Shown here piece by piece: positions 52,383 to 61,256 of a DNA stretch of 64,000 nt. Numbering within the stretch: the stretch's first letter is position 1; each line of letters starts with the position of its first letter. The DNA lies in the NCBI GenBank assembly GCA_963708865.1, contig CAVPUC010000008.1, positions 62,001-126,000 on the forward strand, given 5' to 3'. The position numbers were made by a program, and so were the translations under genes. The notes beneath the pieces were generated by a model. The model was not told the origin of the DNA. It made no database searches and worked only from the letters and a program-made list of their open reading frames with translations. The DNA is from DAIDKA01 sp963708865. GTDB lineage: Bacteria > Pseudomonadota > Gammaproteobacteria > Steroidobacterales > Steroidobacteraceae.

Positions 52383-53012
52383 ATGGGTTCTGAGCGCCTC
52401 CTCGATCCGATTATCGCCGCTGCCGACCGGGCATTGCGGGCGGTTGCCGCCCCAGCTCACGCTTCCCGACCCTATCCGGGGCAGCCTCAACCCGCACTGG
52501 ATGATGCCGAGCGCCGTGAAGCGGCGGCGCTCATGCGCGTGAACCACGCGGGGGAGGTGGCCGCGCAGGCGCTCTACCACGGGCAGGCCCTGGTGGCGCG
52601 TACCGCGGCGACCCGTGAATGGCTCCTCACGGCCGCGCAGGAAGAGGCCGATCACCTGGGGTGGTGTGAACAGCGGTTGCGGGAACTCGGCGCGGCGCCA
52701 AGCCTGCTCAATCCATTGTGGTACGCCGGGTCGTTTGCGATCGGCGCGGTCGCCGCAGCCTTTGGCGACGGCGCCAGCCTGGGGTTCGTCGCCGAGACGG
52801 AACGCCAGGTGGAAGGCCATCTGGATGAGCACCTGCGGCGCCTGCCGAGCGCGGATACGACCAGCCGCGCGGTGGTGGACGCCATGCGACGGGATGAAAT
52901 CGCGCATGCGAGTAACGCGCGTGCGGCCGGTGCGATCGAGCTGCCGGGCATTGTGCGCGGATTGATGCGAGCGACTGCAAAGGTCATGACCCGGACTTCC
53001 TACTGGATTTGA
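52383..53012 (+). CDS. coq7: Ubiquinone biosynthesis C6-hydroxylase Coq7 (DMQ hydroxylase)
   Basis: A 209-residue diiron monooxygenase that adds the last ring hydroxyl in ubiquinone synthesis. ATG 52383 is preferred to 52329 because the promoter lies between them and homology begins here. Diiron ligands are in LMRVNHAGEVAA, EEADHLGWCEQRL and RRDEIAHASNA. Organisms use either Coq7 or UbiF for this step, so this gene makes a UbiF role less likely for the flavoprotein at 37921-39177. Confidence 0.95.
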   Translation: MGSERLLDPIIAAADRALRAVAAPAHASRPYPGQPQPALDDAERREAAALMRVNHAGEVAAQALYHGQALVARTAATREWLLTAAQEEADHLGWCEQRLRELGAAPSLLNPLWYAGSFAIGAVAAAFGDGASLGFVAETERQVEGHLDEHLRRLPSADTTSRAVVDAMRRDEIAHASNARAAGAIELPGIVRGLMRATAKVMTRTSYWI

Positions 53013-53081
53013 GTCGCTTGCAGTTCTTGGGGCTTATGTATAAAAACGTGACCAGAGCGCACGCGCTTAGGGGATTTGGAT

Positions 53082-53828
53082 ATGGATGAGAACGTCAAAC
53101 CGCTCAGCGACATTCCAGCGATCAATCGCTTTCTGAGCTACTGCCGCATTCGCACGGTGCCTTCAAAGACCGTGGTGATTCATGCGGGGGATCTGCCTGA
53201 CGTTCTGTACTACATCATCAGCGGCTCGGTCGAAGTGATGATCGAGGATGAGGAAGGCAACGAGATGGTGCTCGCCTACCTCAATAAGGGCCAGTTCTTC
53301 GGCGAAATGGGCTTGTTCTACGAGCAGCCCACGCGCAGCGCCTGGGTCCGCACCCGCAACCAGTGCGAACTGGCCGAGATGACCTACCCGAGGTTCCGGC
53401 AGATCGCCGCGGAAAGCCCGGGGCTGATTTTCGAGCTCGCGACACAGCTGGCCACGCGCCTGGATCGCACCAATCGCAAGTTGGGCGATCTCGCCTTCGT
53501 GGATGTCACCGGCCGCGTCGCGCACGCCATCATGGATCTGTGCGGCGAGCCGGATGCCATGACCCATCCGGAGGGCATGCAGATCAAGGTCAGCCGCCAG
53601 GAGCTGTCACGCCTGGTGGGCTGTTCGCGCGAAATGGCGGGACGGGTGCTCAAGGTGCTCGAGGATCAAGGACTGCTGCGCGCCACGGGCAAGACCATCG
53701 TGGTCTTCAATGCCCGCCCCAAGACCAAGACCCGTCCGGTCATCGTTCCGGCCAACGCGAAGCCCGCCAATGCGCGCCTGGCGCGCATCGAAGAGGACGA
53801 TGATGAGGACGAGGATGACGACGAGTAG
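53082..53828 (+). CDS. crp: Crp/Vfr-like cyclic-nucleotide-responsive regulator with acidic tail
   Basis: A 248-residue CRP-family activator/repressor. The cyclic-nucleotide pocket reads GEMGLFYEQPTRSAWVRT, with the Arg-Ser pair that contacts cAMP kept as in CRP and Vfr, unlike the c-di-GMP sensor Clp of Xanthomonas, where the segment differs. The helix-turn-helix is VSRQELSRLVGCSREMAGRVLK. CRP normally ends at TIVVYGTR; here about 38 residues follow, first basic then an acidic run of Glu and Asp (EEDDDEDEDDDE). ATG 53082 follows AGGGG. It probably acts as a global regulator. Function of the tail is unknown. Confidence 0.92.
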   Translation: MDENVKPLSDIPAINRFLSYCRIRTVPSKTVVIHAGDLPDVLYYIISGSVEVMIEDEEGNEMVLAYLNKGQFFGEMGLFYEQPTRSAWVRTRNQCELAEMTYPRFRQIAAESPGLIFELATQLATRLDRTNRKLGDLAFVDVTGRVAHAIMDLCGEPDAMTHPEGMQIKVSRQELSRLVGCSREMAGRVLKVLEDQGLLRATGKTIVVFNARPKTKTRPVIVPANAKPANARLARIEEDDDEDEDDDE

Positions 53829-53865
53829 ATCCTCGTAGCGTCCGCGCCGCGTGGCGCGGCAGAGG

Positions 53866-54537
53866 CTAGCGCACCGCGTCGATGGCCGAGCGCATTGCCT
53901 TGAGTGTGGCGGCGTAATCGGGGCTTTCGAAGACAGCCGAGCCGGCCACAAATGTATCCGCGCCCGCCGCCGCGATCAGGCCGATGTTCTCGACCTTCAC
54001 GCCGCCGTCGATCTCAAGACGCACCGGGCGGGTGTTCGCATCGATGCGGGTGCGCACGGCTTTAAGTTTTTCCAGCGACTGCGCGATGAACTTCTGGCCG
54101 CCAAAGCCCGGGTTCACGGACATGATGAGCACCAGATCGAGCTTGCCTAAGGTGTAATCCAGCCACTGCAGCGGGGTCGCCGGATTGAGCACGAGCCCCG
54201 CGCGGCAACCCTGATCGTGGATCAGCTCGATGGTGCGGTCGACGTGTTCGGTGGCTTCAGGGTGGAAGCTGATGTAGGTCGCGCCGGCGCGCGCGAAGTC
54301 GGGGATGATCCGGTCCACCGGAGTCACCATCAGATGCACGTCGATCATCGCATCCGGGGAGTGCCGATGCAGGGCCTCGCACACCGCCGGCCCGATGCTG
54401 AGATTGGGCACGTAGTGGTTGTCCATGACATCGAAATGGATGAGGTCGGCGCCGGCATGCAGCACCGCATCCACTTCCTCGCCCAGCCGGGCGAAGTCGG
54501 CGGAGAGAATGGACGGGGCGATCCAGCTGGGTTCCAT
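53866..54537 (-). CDS. rpe: Ribulose-phosphate 3-epimerase
   Basis: A 223-residue TIM-barrel enzyme interconverting ribulose 5-phosphate and xylulose 5-phosphate. Metal and catalytic residues are in IAPSILSADFARLGEEV, IHFDVMDNHYVPN, MIDVHLMVTPVD, SVNPGFGGQKFI and LEIDGGVKVEN. Length is normal. It converges on crp, with a 7-bp GC-rich inverted repeat between the stops. It follows djlA by 21 bases. Confidence 0.97.
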   Translation of the reverse strand: MEPSWIAPSILSADFARLGEEVDAVLHAGADLIHFDVMDNHYVPNLSIGPAVCEALHRHSPDAMIDVHLMVTPVDRIIPDFARAGATYISFHPEATEHVDRTIELIHDQGCRAGLVLNPATPLQWLDYTLGKLDLVLIMSVNPGFGGQKFIAQSLEKLKAVRTRIDANTRPVRLEIDGGVKVENIGLIAAAGADTFVAGSAVFESPDYAATLKAMRSAIDAVR

Positions 54538-54558
54538 GATGGGCCGATTCTAGCAGTA

Positions 54559-55374
54559 TCAAATACCGCGGCGTTCGCGCACGAGTTCCCAGGCCTCGAT
54601 GATCTGCTGGGTGCGCTCCTTGGCGTGCTCGATCATCGAGTCGGGCAGGCCGTTGGCTTTGAGCTTGTCGGGGTGGTGGCGGGAGAGCTGCCGCCGGTAC
54701 GCCAGGGAGAGCTCCTCGTTGCTGTTCTGCGGGGTGCATTCCAGCACCTTGTAGGCCTGCGCCAGCCGCGCCTCCTCGTCCACGGCTGCGCCGCCGCCGC
54801 GGCCGCCATAGGCGTTGCGGCGCATGCGCAGCACCGCCTCGATATGCGCGAATTCCATCGCGCCCAGGCCCAGCCGGTGGGCGATGTTCTGCAGCATGCC
54901 GCGCGCCGCGCTTTGCAGGTCATTGCCCATCAATGCCGCGCGCATCTGGATTTCGACAAACGCGCGCATCAGGTCCGGCCGCCCGCCACAGACACCGTAC
55001 AGCGTATCGAGCGCGCCGTTCAAGGCGAACTGCGGCCCCTTGCCGTCCGTGAAACAGGCAATCGCCACCTGCACCTGCGCCGGCTGCAGGCGCAGCTCCG
55101 ACATGACGGCGCGCGCCGCCTGGATCTCCTGCTCCGTGACCCGCCCATCGGCCTTGGCAACGTGGCCCATGACCTGGAAGGTGGTGCGAAAGAAGCGCTC
55201 GCCGATCTGCGTCGCCGTGGCGCCCGTCGCACTGCCGATGCCCGGCCGGCGCATGATGGTCGGCTCCGAATAGGCATCAAACTGGTGACCGACGAAGACG
55301 CCGATCGCCGCCCCGATCGGGCCGCCGGCCATCAAGCCGATGACGCCACCGACCGCTTTTCCGATCCATTGCAT
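54559..55374 (-). CDS. djlA: DnaJ-like co-chaperone DjlA
   Basis: A 271-residue membrane-anchored J protein. An N-terminal glycine-rich transmembrane segment (GGVIGLMAGGPIGAAIGVFVG) is followed by a TerB-like helical domain (residues 60-165) and a C-terminal J domain with the HPD motif (LSRHHPDKL). It stimulates DnaK at the inner membrane. The divergent purC gene starts 20 bases away. Confidence 0.93.
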   Translation of the reverse strand: MQWIGKAVGGVIGLMAGGPIGAAIGVFVGHQFDAYSEPTIMRRPGIGSATGATATQIGERFFRTTFQVMGHVAKADGRVTEQEIQAARAVMSELRLQPAQVQVAIACFTDGKGPQFALNGALDTLYGVCGGRPDLMRAFVEIQMRAALMGNDLQSAARGMLQNIAHRLGLGAMEFAHIEAVLRMRRNAYGGRGGGAAVDEEARLAQAYKVLECTPQNSNEELSLAYRRQLSRHHPDKLKANGLPDSMIEHAKERTQQIIEAWELVRERRGI

Positions 55375-55393
55375 ACGCTGTTATATTAAAACG

Positions 55394-56281
55394 ATGACTT
55401 CCGGGACTGTCTTCCGAACCGCTCTCACCGGCCTGAAACTGCTGCATGCCGGCAAGGTACGGGACAACTATGCCGTAGACGATGAGAGCATGCTCATCGT
55501 CACGACCGATCGCATCTCAGCCTTCGATGTGGTGCTGCCGGATCCGATTCCGGACAAGGGCCGGGTGCTGACGCAGATCTCCAATTTCTGGTTCGACCGC
55601 ACCCGTCACATCGTACCCAATCACCTGACCGGGCGGAGCCTAACGCAACTGCCGCTGCCGGATGCGGAGCTGGCGACGCTGCAGGGCCGATCGATCATTG
55701 TCAAACGCCTGAAACCGCTGCCCATCGAAGCCGTCATCCGCGGCTACCTCATCGGCTCGGGCTGGAAGGACTACCAGCAGCGCGGCTCGGTGTGCGGCAT
55801 CGAGCTGCCGGCGGGCATGAAGCTCGCGCAGCGCCTGCCTGCCCCTATTTTCACGCCGGCCACCAAGGCCGAGGTGGGGGCGCATGATGAGAACATCTCC
55901 TTCGAGCAGGTGAGTGACCTGATCGGCGCACCGCTCGCCGCCCAGGTGCGCACCACGGCGCTCGCGCTCTACCAGTTCGCCGCCGACTTCGCGCGGGCGC
56001 GCGGCATCATCATCGCCGATACCAAGTTTGAGTTCGGCCTGACCGCCGCGGGTGAGCTCACCTTGATGGATGAGGTGCTGACGCCGGATTGCTCGCGCTT
56101 CTGGCCCGCCGACACCTATGCGGTGGGCGCGAGCCCACCGAGCTTCGACAAGCAGTACCTGCGCGACTACCTGGAAACGCTGGACTGGAACAAGCGGGCG
56201 CCGGGACCGGCACTGCCCGCCGAGATCATCGCCCGCACCCGCGACAAGTACCTCGAAGCCCTGCAGCGCCTCACCGCCTAA
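55394..56281 (+). CDS. purC: Phosphoribosylaminoimidazole-succinocarboxamide synthase (SAICAR synthase)
   Basis: A 295-residue long-form PurC, which adds aspartate to CAIR in purine synthesis. Typical segments are HAGKVRDNYAVDDESMLIV, TDRISAFDVVLPDPIPDKG, EAVIRGYLIGSGWKDYQ, DTKFEFGLTAAGELTLMDEV and TPDCSRFWPADTY. The start ATG 55394 is chosen by homology. It is followed after four bases by the YihY gene. Confidence 0.97.
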   Translation: MTSGTVFRTALTGLKLLHAGKVRDNYAVDDESMLIVTTDRISAFDVVLPDPIPDKGRVLTQISNFWFDRTRHIVPNHLTGRSLTQLPLPDAELATLQGRSIIVKRLKPLPIEAVIRGYLIGSGWKDYQQRGSVCGIELPAGMKLAQRLPAPIFTPATKAEVGAHDENISFEQVSDLIGAPLAAQVRTTALALYQFAADFARARGIIIADTKFEFGLTAAGELTLMDEVLTPDCSRFWPADTYAVGASPPSFDKQYLRDYLETLDWNKRAPGPALPAEIIARTRDKYLEALQRLTA

Positions 56282-56285
56282 GACC

Positions 56286-57675
56286 ATGTCCAACTGGCCA
56301 TGGGATCAACTGGATGCCGCTGTGTTCAGCCGCGCGTCCGGGCGACCGGGCGCCCTGCGCACCGTGCTGCGCATCGCCCGCTACCCCTACGCGGTCATCC
56401 GCGACATGGCCGACGGTCAGATCAACATGCGTGCCACCGGGCTGGTGTTCACCACGATGCTGTCGCTGGTGCCGTTGCTGGCCTTCAGCTTCATCATCCT
56501 GCATCAATTCGGCGGCCACGCCGGACTCGATCTGCAGCCCATCGTACTTGAGTTCTTCCGCCCGATCGGCGCCGACGCCGACAACTTTACCCTTCAGGTG
56601 CTGCAGTTCGCCGGACGACTGCGCGGCGGTGTGGTGGGCATCGTCGGCCTCACGTTTCTGATCTGGTCGCTCATCGGCACCATTCAGAAGGTCGAGGACA
56701 GCTTCAACTACGTCTGGCGCGTACCCCAGGCCAGAAGCCTCGGGCGGCGCATCAGTGAGTTCCTGAGCCTGCTGGTGGTGGGGCCGGTGCTGCTCGGCGG
56801 ATTCATCGCGCTGTCGCATACGGCAATCATCTCAGGCCCGATGCAGCTGGCGAGTTCGCTGCCGCTGGTCAGCCGCCTGATGAGCGTCGGTGTGCATGTT
56901 GCTCCCTACGTGATGGTGACGACGCTGTTCACCTTCCTGTACATGTTCATTCCCAACACGCGCGTGCGCCTGGTGCCGGCGCTCTACGGGGCGGTGGTCG
57001 CGGGTGTGCTGTGGGCCGCGGTCGGCATCCTCTTCACGCGCTTCGTCGAGTACAGCGCGCGACTGACCCTGGTGTACGCGGGCTTCGCCACGGTGATCGC
57101 GGTGGTGACCTGGACCTATTTTGGCTGGGTGATCCTGCTGGCGGGCACGCAACTGTCCTTCTACATCCAGCACCCGAGCTATCTGCGCTTCGGAATGCGG
57201 CAGCTCAACCTGTCCGCGGCGGAGATGGAACAGCTCGCGCTGACCATCAGCTTTCTGGTGGCCCATCACGAGGCCACCGGACGGCCGCGCTATACCCTGG
57301 ATGGGCTGGCCACCGACCTCGGCGTCACGGGTCTGGCCTTACAGCCCATAATCTCGGCGCTCGAGGAGGCGCGGGTGCTCAAATTCGAAGGCGAGGAGCT
57401 GGTGCTGGCGCGCGATCCCGCGCACGTGGCGCTCATCGACATCGTGGAGGCGGCCCGACACCAGCACAGCGGCAAGCCCATCAGCCGCGCGCTGGCGATT
57501 CCGGGCTATCAGTGCGATCGTGGCGCAGGTGGATACGGCCCGCCGCAGCAGCTGTGCCGGGCGCACCCTGCGCGACCTGCTGCAGGCGGGACCGGCGCCG
57601 CTTTTCAACGCGCTCACCGGCGAAACCGGCGAGTTTGCCGTGCCGCCGACCGAGGAGGCTACTCGCCGGCGATAG
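56286..57675 (+). CDS. YihY/UPF0761 family inner-membrane protein, one frameshift
   Basis: A membrane protein of the YihY (formerly ribonuclease BN) family with about six helices: LVFTTMLSLVPLLAFSFII, FLIWSLIGTIQKVEDSFNYVW and RFVEYSARLTLVYAGFATV are typical. After residue 320 there is a cytoplasmic C-terminal region with a winged-helix look. The frame breaks near 57513 in a GGG run; removing one G gives ALAIPAISAIVAQVDTARRSS and carries the protein to the stop at 57675. Joined length is about 463 residues. The end overlaps converging pmbA by 17 bases. Transport or regulatory role is unknown. Confidence 0.85.
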
Positions 57676-59005
57676 TCAGATCGCCAATGAGCACCGAGCC
57701 GGTATGCAGCGCCCCGCGGTTGTCCACATCTCCGCCCAGCGCCACGATGTCACGGAACATGTCGCGCAGATTGCCCGCGATCGTGATCTCGTGCACCGGG
57801 TAGGCGATCACGCCGTTCTCGATCCAGAAGCCGCTGGCGCCACGCGAATAATCTCCCGTCACCGGGTTCACGCCCTGGCCCATCAGTTCCGTGACCAGCA
57901 GGCCCTTGCCCATGGTGCGCAACAGCTGCTCACGCGACGGGGTGGCCTGCGAGGAGCGGATGAACAGATTGTGGACACCATCGGCATTGCCGGTGGTCTT
58001 CAGCCCCAGTTTGCGGGCCGAGTAGCTGTCGAGCACATAGCCCTGCGCCACCCCGTCGCTGACCAGCTGCCGATCGCGCGTCGCCACCCCCTCGCCGTCA
58101 AAGGGGCTGCTCGCCAGGCCCTTGATGATATGCGGCCGCTCTTCGATCTGAACAAAATCCGGAAACACGCTGTGCCCCGCGACATCGAGCAGGAACGTGG
58201 TCTTGCGGTACTGGCTGCCGCCGCGGATGGCACCGATGAAGCTGCGAAAGAGGCTCCGCGCCATCTCCGGAATGAACATCACCGGCGCGCGCTGCGTCGC
58301 GAGGCGCCGCGCGCCCAACCGCGCCACCGCGTTCTCGCCGGCGCGCCGGCCGATCCCCGCCGCATCCTCGAGGTCGCGGGGGTCCCGCGCGCTCGAGTAC
58401 CAGAAATCGCGTTGCATGTCCTCACCCTGGCTTGCGAGCAGCACGCAGCTGATGGAATGCGAACTGCTGGCGAAGCCGGAGAGGAAGCCGTGCGAGTTGC
58501 CGTAGACGCGCACACCGCGCTGATTGCCGACCGAGGCCCCTTCGGAGTTGGTGAGCCGCTTGTCCACCGCCATGCCGGCGGCCTCGCAGCCGCGCGCCAG
58601 CTCCACCGCCTGATCCGGCTCCAGATCCCAGCGGTGGTAGAGGTCCAGATCCGGCACCTCACGCGCCAGGTCCTCGGGATCGGCCAGGCCCGAGCAGGCA
58701 TCCTCGGCGGTGTAGCGCGCGATCGCGCACGCCTTCTCGACCGTGGCACGCACCGCCGCCGCACTCAGATCCCCGGTGCTCGCCGAGCCTTTGCGCTTGC
58801 CGAAATAAACGGTGAGCCCCAGGCCACGGTCGCGCTGGTACTCGACGGTGTCCACCTCGCCCAGGCGCACCGTGGCCGTGAGTCCTCGCTGCAGGCTGGC
58901 ATCCGCCTCGCATTGGGATGCGCCGGCGCGTTTGGCTTCGGCCAAGACCTGTTCGATGACCTGTGTAAGCTCCGGGATCCGGGAGGCGTCGACTTCCTGC
59001 TGCAT
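57659..59005 (-). CDS. pmbA: Metalloprotease PmbA/TldE
   Basis: A 448-residue TldE subunit of the TldD-TldE protease, which trims peptides such as microcins and CcdA. ATG 59005 is chosen because family homology begins there; an earlier ATG exists at 59059. Conserved segments include SEGASVGNQRGVRVYGNSHGFLSG, GGSQYRKTTFLLDVAG, SPFDGEGVATRDRQL and MGQGVNPVTGDYSRGASGFWIENGVI (in pieces). TldE lacks the HExxxH of TldD, and none is seen here. The partner tldD is at the end of the window on the same strand. Confidence 0.96.
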   Translation of the reverse strand: MQQEVDASRIPELTQVIEQVLAEAKRAGASQCEADASLQRGLTATVRLGEVDTVEYQRDRGLGLTVYFGKRKGSASTGDLSAAAVRATVEKACAIARYTAEDACSGLADPEDLAREVPDLDLYHRWDLEPDQAVELARGCEAAGMAVDKRLTNSEGASVGNQRGVRVYGNSHGFLSGFASSSHSISCVLLASQGEDMQRDFWYSSARDPRDLEDAAGIGRRAGENAVARLGARRLATQRAPVMFIPEMARSLFRSFIGAIRGGSQYRKTTFLLDVAGHSVFPDFVQIEERPHIIKGLASSPFDGEGVATRDRQLVSDGVAQGYVLDSYSARKLGLKTTGNADGVHNLFIRSSQATPSREQLLRTMGKGLLVTELMGQGVNPVTGDYSRGASGFWIENGVIAYPVHEITIAGNLRDMFRDIVALGGDVDNRGALHTGSVLIGDLTIAGE

Positions 59006-59059
59006 ATGTCCTGCCGCTGCGATGGTGCAGAATTGTAGCCCAAGGAGCATGGTACCCAC

Positions 59060-59587
59060 GTGAAGCGATTATCCCGACCCGATCCGCAGCCCGATGCCGC
59101 ACCGCTCTTCGACGGCCCCAGCAAAAGCGTGCTCAAACGTGACGCGCACCGGGCGCAGGCACTGGGCGAGGAGCTGATCGCGCTCAAGGACTCGGAGCTT
59201 CTGGCCCTGGACCTGCCGGAACGCCTGTACGAGGCCATCGTCGCCGCACGCAGCATCAGCAGTCGCGGCGGTGGCGCGCGCCAGCGTCAGTACATCGGCA
59301 AACTGATGCGCGACATCGACCTGACGCGGGTGCGCGAGACCCTGAGCGCCAAGGCTGCCAAATCCGCCCAGGAGGCCCAGCGCTTCCAGCGCGCCGAGAA
59401 CTGGCGGGCCCGGCTGATCGATGGGGGGCCGGCGGCGCTCGCGGCGCTGCGCACGGCTTACCCGGCCGCGGACGAATCGCAGTGGCAGCAGCTCCTCACG
59501 GCGGCCCAGGCGGAACGCCACCGTACCGGGGCCGGGGGGCCGGCCGCCCGGGAGCTGTTTCGGGCGCTGCGCGAACTGCTGGATTAG
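59060..59587 (+). CDS. darP: Ribosome-associated protein DarP/YjgA (DUF615)
   Basis: A 175-residue YjgA protein, starting at GTG 59060, that binds the late-stage 50S subunit. Conserved parts are SKSVLKRDAHRAQALGEEL, LALDLPERLYEAIVAARS, GGARQRQYIGKLMRDID and the C-terminal ARELFRALRELLD. It is divergent from pmbA, as in E. coli and many relatives, which supports both calls. Confidence 0.93.
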   Translation: MKRLSRPDPQPDAAPLFDGPSKSVLKRDAHRAQALGEELIALKDSELLALDLPERLYEAIVAARSISSRGGGARQRQYIGKLMRDIDLTRVRETLSAKAAKSAQEAQRFQRAENWRARLIDGGPAALAALRTAYPAADESQWQQLLTAAQAERHRTGAGGPAARELFRALRELLD

Positions 59588-59651
59588 CGGGCCACTCAGC
59601 TACAATGTTCGATTGTGGCGGGCGGTTACGCAGCCCCCGGGGAGTAGCACA

Positions 59652-60149
59652 GTGTCAGCGTGGGTAGGCATCATCATGGGGTCGGCGTCGGATTGGGACA
59701 CGATGCGTCCCGCCGCCGAAGTGCTCGAGGCGCTGGGCGTGCCGCATGAGGTGCGCGTGGTGTCGGCGCACCGTACGCCCGATCTGCTCTTTGAATATGC
59801 CGCCGGCGCGCGCTCACGCGGCCTCGAGGCCATCATCGCCGGAGCGGGCGGTGCGGCGCACCTGCCGGGCATGACTGCCGCGAAGACCAGCCTGCCGGTA
59901 CTGGGTGTGCCGGTGCAGTCGAAGGCCTTAAATGGCATGGACTCGCTGCTCTCCATCGTGCAGATGCCTGCCGGCATTCCGGTGGCCACCTTTGCCATCG
60001 GCAGCGCGGGCGCCACCAATGCCGCGTTGCTGGCGGCCGCCATCATCGCCAACCGCCACCCGGAAATACTGCCGCGGCTCGAGAAGTTTCGCGAACAACA
60101 GACCGCCCGGGTCCTCGAGCACCCCGACCCGCGCATCAGCACCCCATGA
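59652..60149 (+). CDS. purE: N5-carboxyaminoimidazole ribonucleotide mutase
   Basis: A 165-residue PurE starting at GTG 59652, with GGGGAG nine bases upstream. It catalyses conversion of N5-CAIR to CAIR. Conserved segments are IIMGSASDWDTMRPA, VVSAHRTPDLLFEYA, IIAGAGGAAHLPGMTAAKT and GVPVQSKALNGMDSLLSIVQMP. It overlaps purK by four bases (ATGA). Confidence 0.97.
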   Translation: MSAWVGIIMGSASDWDTMRPAAEVLEALGVPHEVRVVSAHRTPDLLFEYAAGARSRGLEAIIAGAGGAAHLPGMTAAKTSLPVLGVPVQSKALNGMDSLLSIVQMPAGIPVATFAIGSAGATNAALLAAAIIANRHPEILPRLEKFREQQTARVLEHPDPRISTP

Positions 60150-61246
60150 CGGTCGGCATCGTCGGGGCGGGCCAGCTCGGCCGCATGCTGGCCCTGGCCG
60201 GTTACCCGCTTGGTCTTAACTTCCTGTTCCTCGATCCGGCCGATGCGCCACCCGCGGCGCAGCTCGCGCCGGTCCTCAAGAGCGCCTTCACCGACGGCGC
60301 CTCGCTCGCGAGCCTGGCCGATTGCTGCGAGGTCGTGACCATCGACTGGGAAAACGTCTCGGTCGCGGACTTGCGCAAACTGGGCCGGCACACCCGCGTG
60401 AGTCCCCCGGTGGCGGCGATCGCGACGGCGCAGGATCGCGTCAGCGAAAAGCGGCTGTTTGAAAAGCTGGGGATCGCGACCACGCGCTGGCGCGCCGTCG
60501 CGAGCCGCCGGCAGCTGGACGCGGCGGTGCGTGACATCGGTCTGCCCGGCGTGCTGAAGACCCGACGCATGGGCTACGACGGCAAGGGTCAGGCGGTGCT
60601 GCGCACGCCGGCAGACGTGGAGCGGGCCTGGAGCGAGCTCGGACAGGTGCCCCTGCTGTATGAGGAGCTGGTGCCCTTTGAGCTTGAGGTGTCCGTCATC
60701 GGCGTGCGCGGCCGCGACGGCGATTGTCGGGTGTATCCGCTCAATCACAACGTGCACGCCGCCGGCATCCTCAGGCTCACCCGCGCACCGTACGGCAACG
60801 CACGCTTGAATCGCCTCGCCCGCCGGCACGTGCAGAGCGTGATGGAGCATTTCCGCTACGTCGGGGTTCTGACCATCGAGTTTTTTGTCCGCGGTGGCCG
60901 GCTGATCGCCAATGAAATGGCGCCCCGGGTGCACAATTCCGGGCACTGGACCATCGAGGGCGCCGTCACCAGCCAGTTTGAAAATCATCTGCGCGCGATC
61001 CTCGGGCTGCCGCTGGGCGATACCCGCGCGCGCGGCTACAGCGCCATGATCAATCTGATCGGCACCGTTCCGGAGCGCGCGGCGCTGCTGCGCCATCCCG
61101 GCGTGCACCTACATGACTATGCGAAACAGCCCCGGCCGGGGCGCAAGCTCGGACACTTGACTGTGGTAGAAGAGGATGCAGGGCGTTGTGAGCGCAGGGC
61201 GCGCCGGCTGCTCGCCGAATTGGCCCCTGAGATATACATCCCATAG
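60146..61246 (+). CDS. purK: N5-carboxyaminoimidazole ribonucleotide synthase
   Basis: A 366-residue ATP-grasp enzyme that makes N5-CAIR from AIR, bicarbonate and ATP. Visible are GIVGAGQLGRMLALAGYPLG, VTIDWENVSVADLRKL, GVLKTRRMGYDGKGQ, YEELVPFELEVSVIGVR and EMAPRVHNSGHWTIEGAVTSQFENH (in pieces). It forms the purEK operon; the ExeA-FHA gene follows after ten bases. Confidence 0.97.
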   Translation: MTVGIVGAGQLGRMLALAGYPLGLNFLFLDPADAPPAAQLAPVLKSAFTDGASLASLADCCEVVTIDWENVSVADLRKLGRHTRVSPPVAAIATAQDRVSEKRLFEKLGIATTRWRAVASRRQLDAAVRDIGLPGVLKTRRMGYDGKGQAVLRTPADVERAWSELGQVPLLYEELVPFELEVSVIGVRGRDGDCRVYPLNHNVHAAGILRLTRAPYGNARLNRLARRHVQSVMEHFRYVGVLTIEFFVRGGRLIANEMAPRVHNSGHWTIEGAVTSQFENHLRAILGLPLGDTRARGYSAMINLIGTVPERAALLRHPGVHLHDYAKQPRPGRKLGHLTVVEEDAGRCERRARRLLAELAPEIYIP

Positions 61247-61256
61247 AATCGTCGCC

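Noticed and set aside
53842..53859. CCGCGCC/GGCGCGG inverted repeat between crp and rpe as a terminator
   Set aside because: The stem is good but there is no T run on either side, so I did not list it as a terminator; it may still help separate converging transcripts.
57011..59038. Long plus-strand open frame across the YihY end and pmbA
   Set aside because: Most of it is the shadow of pmbA; only the first part near 57515-57675 is the true continuation of YihY after its frameshift.
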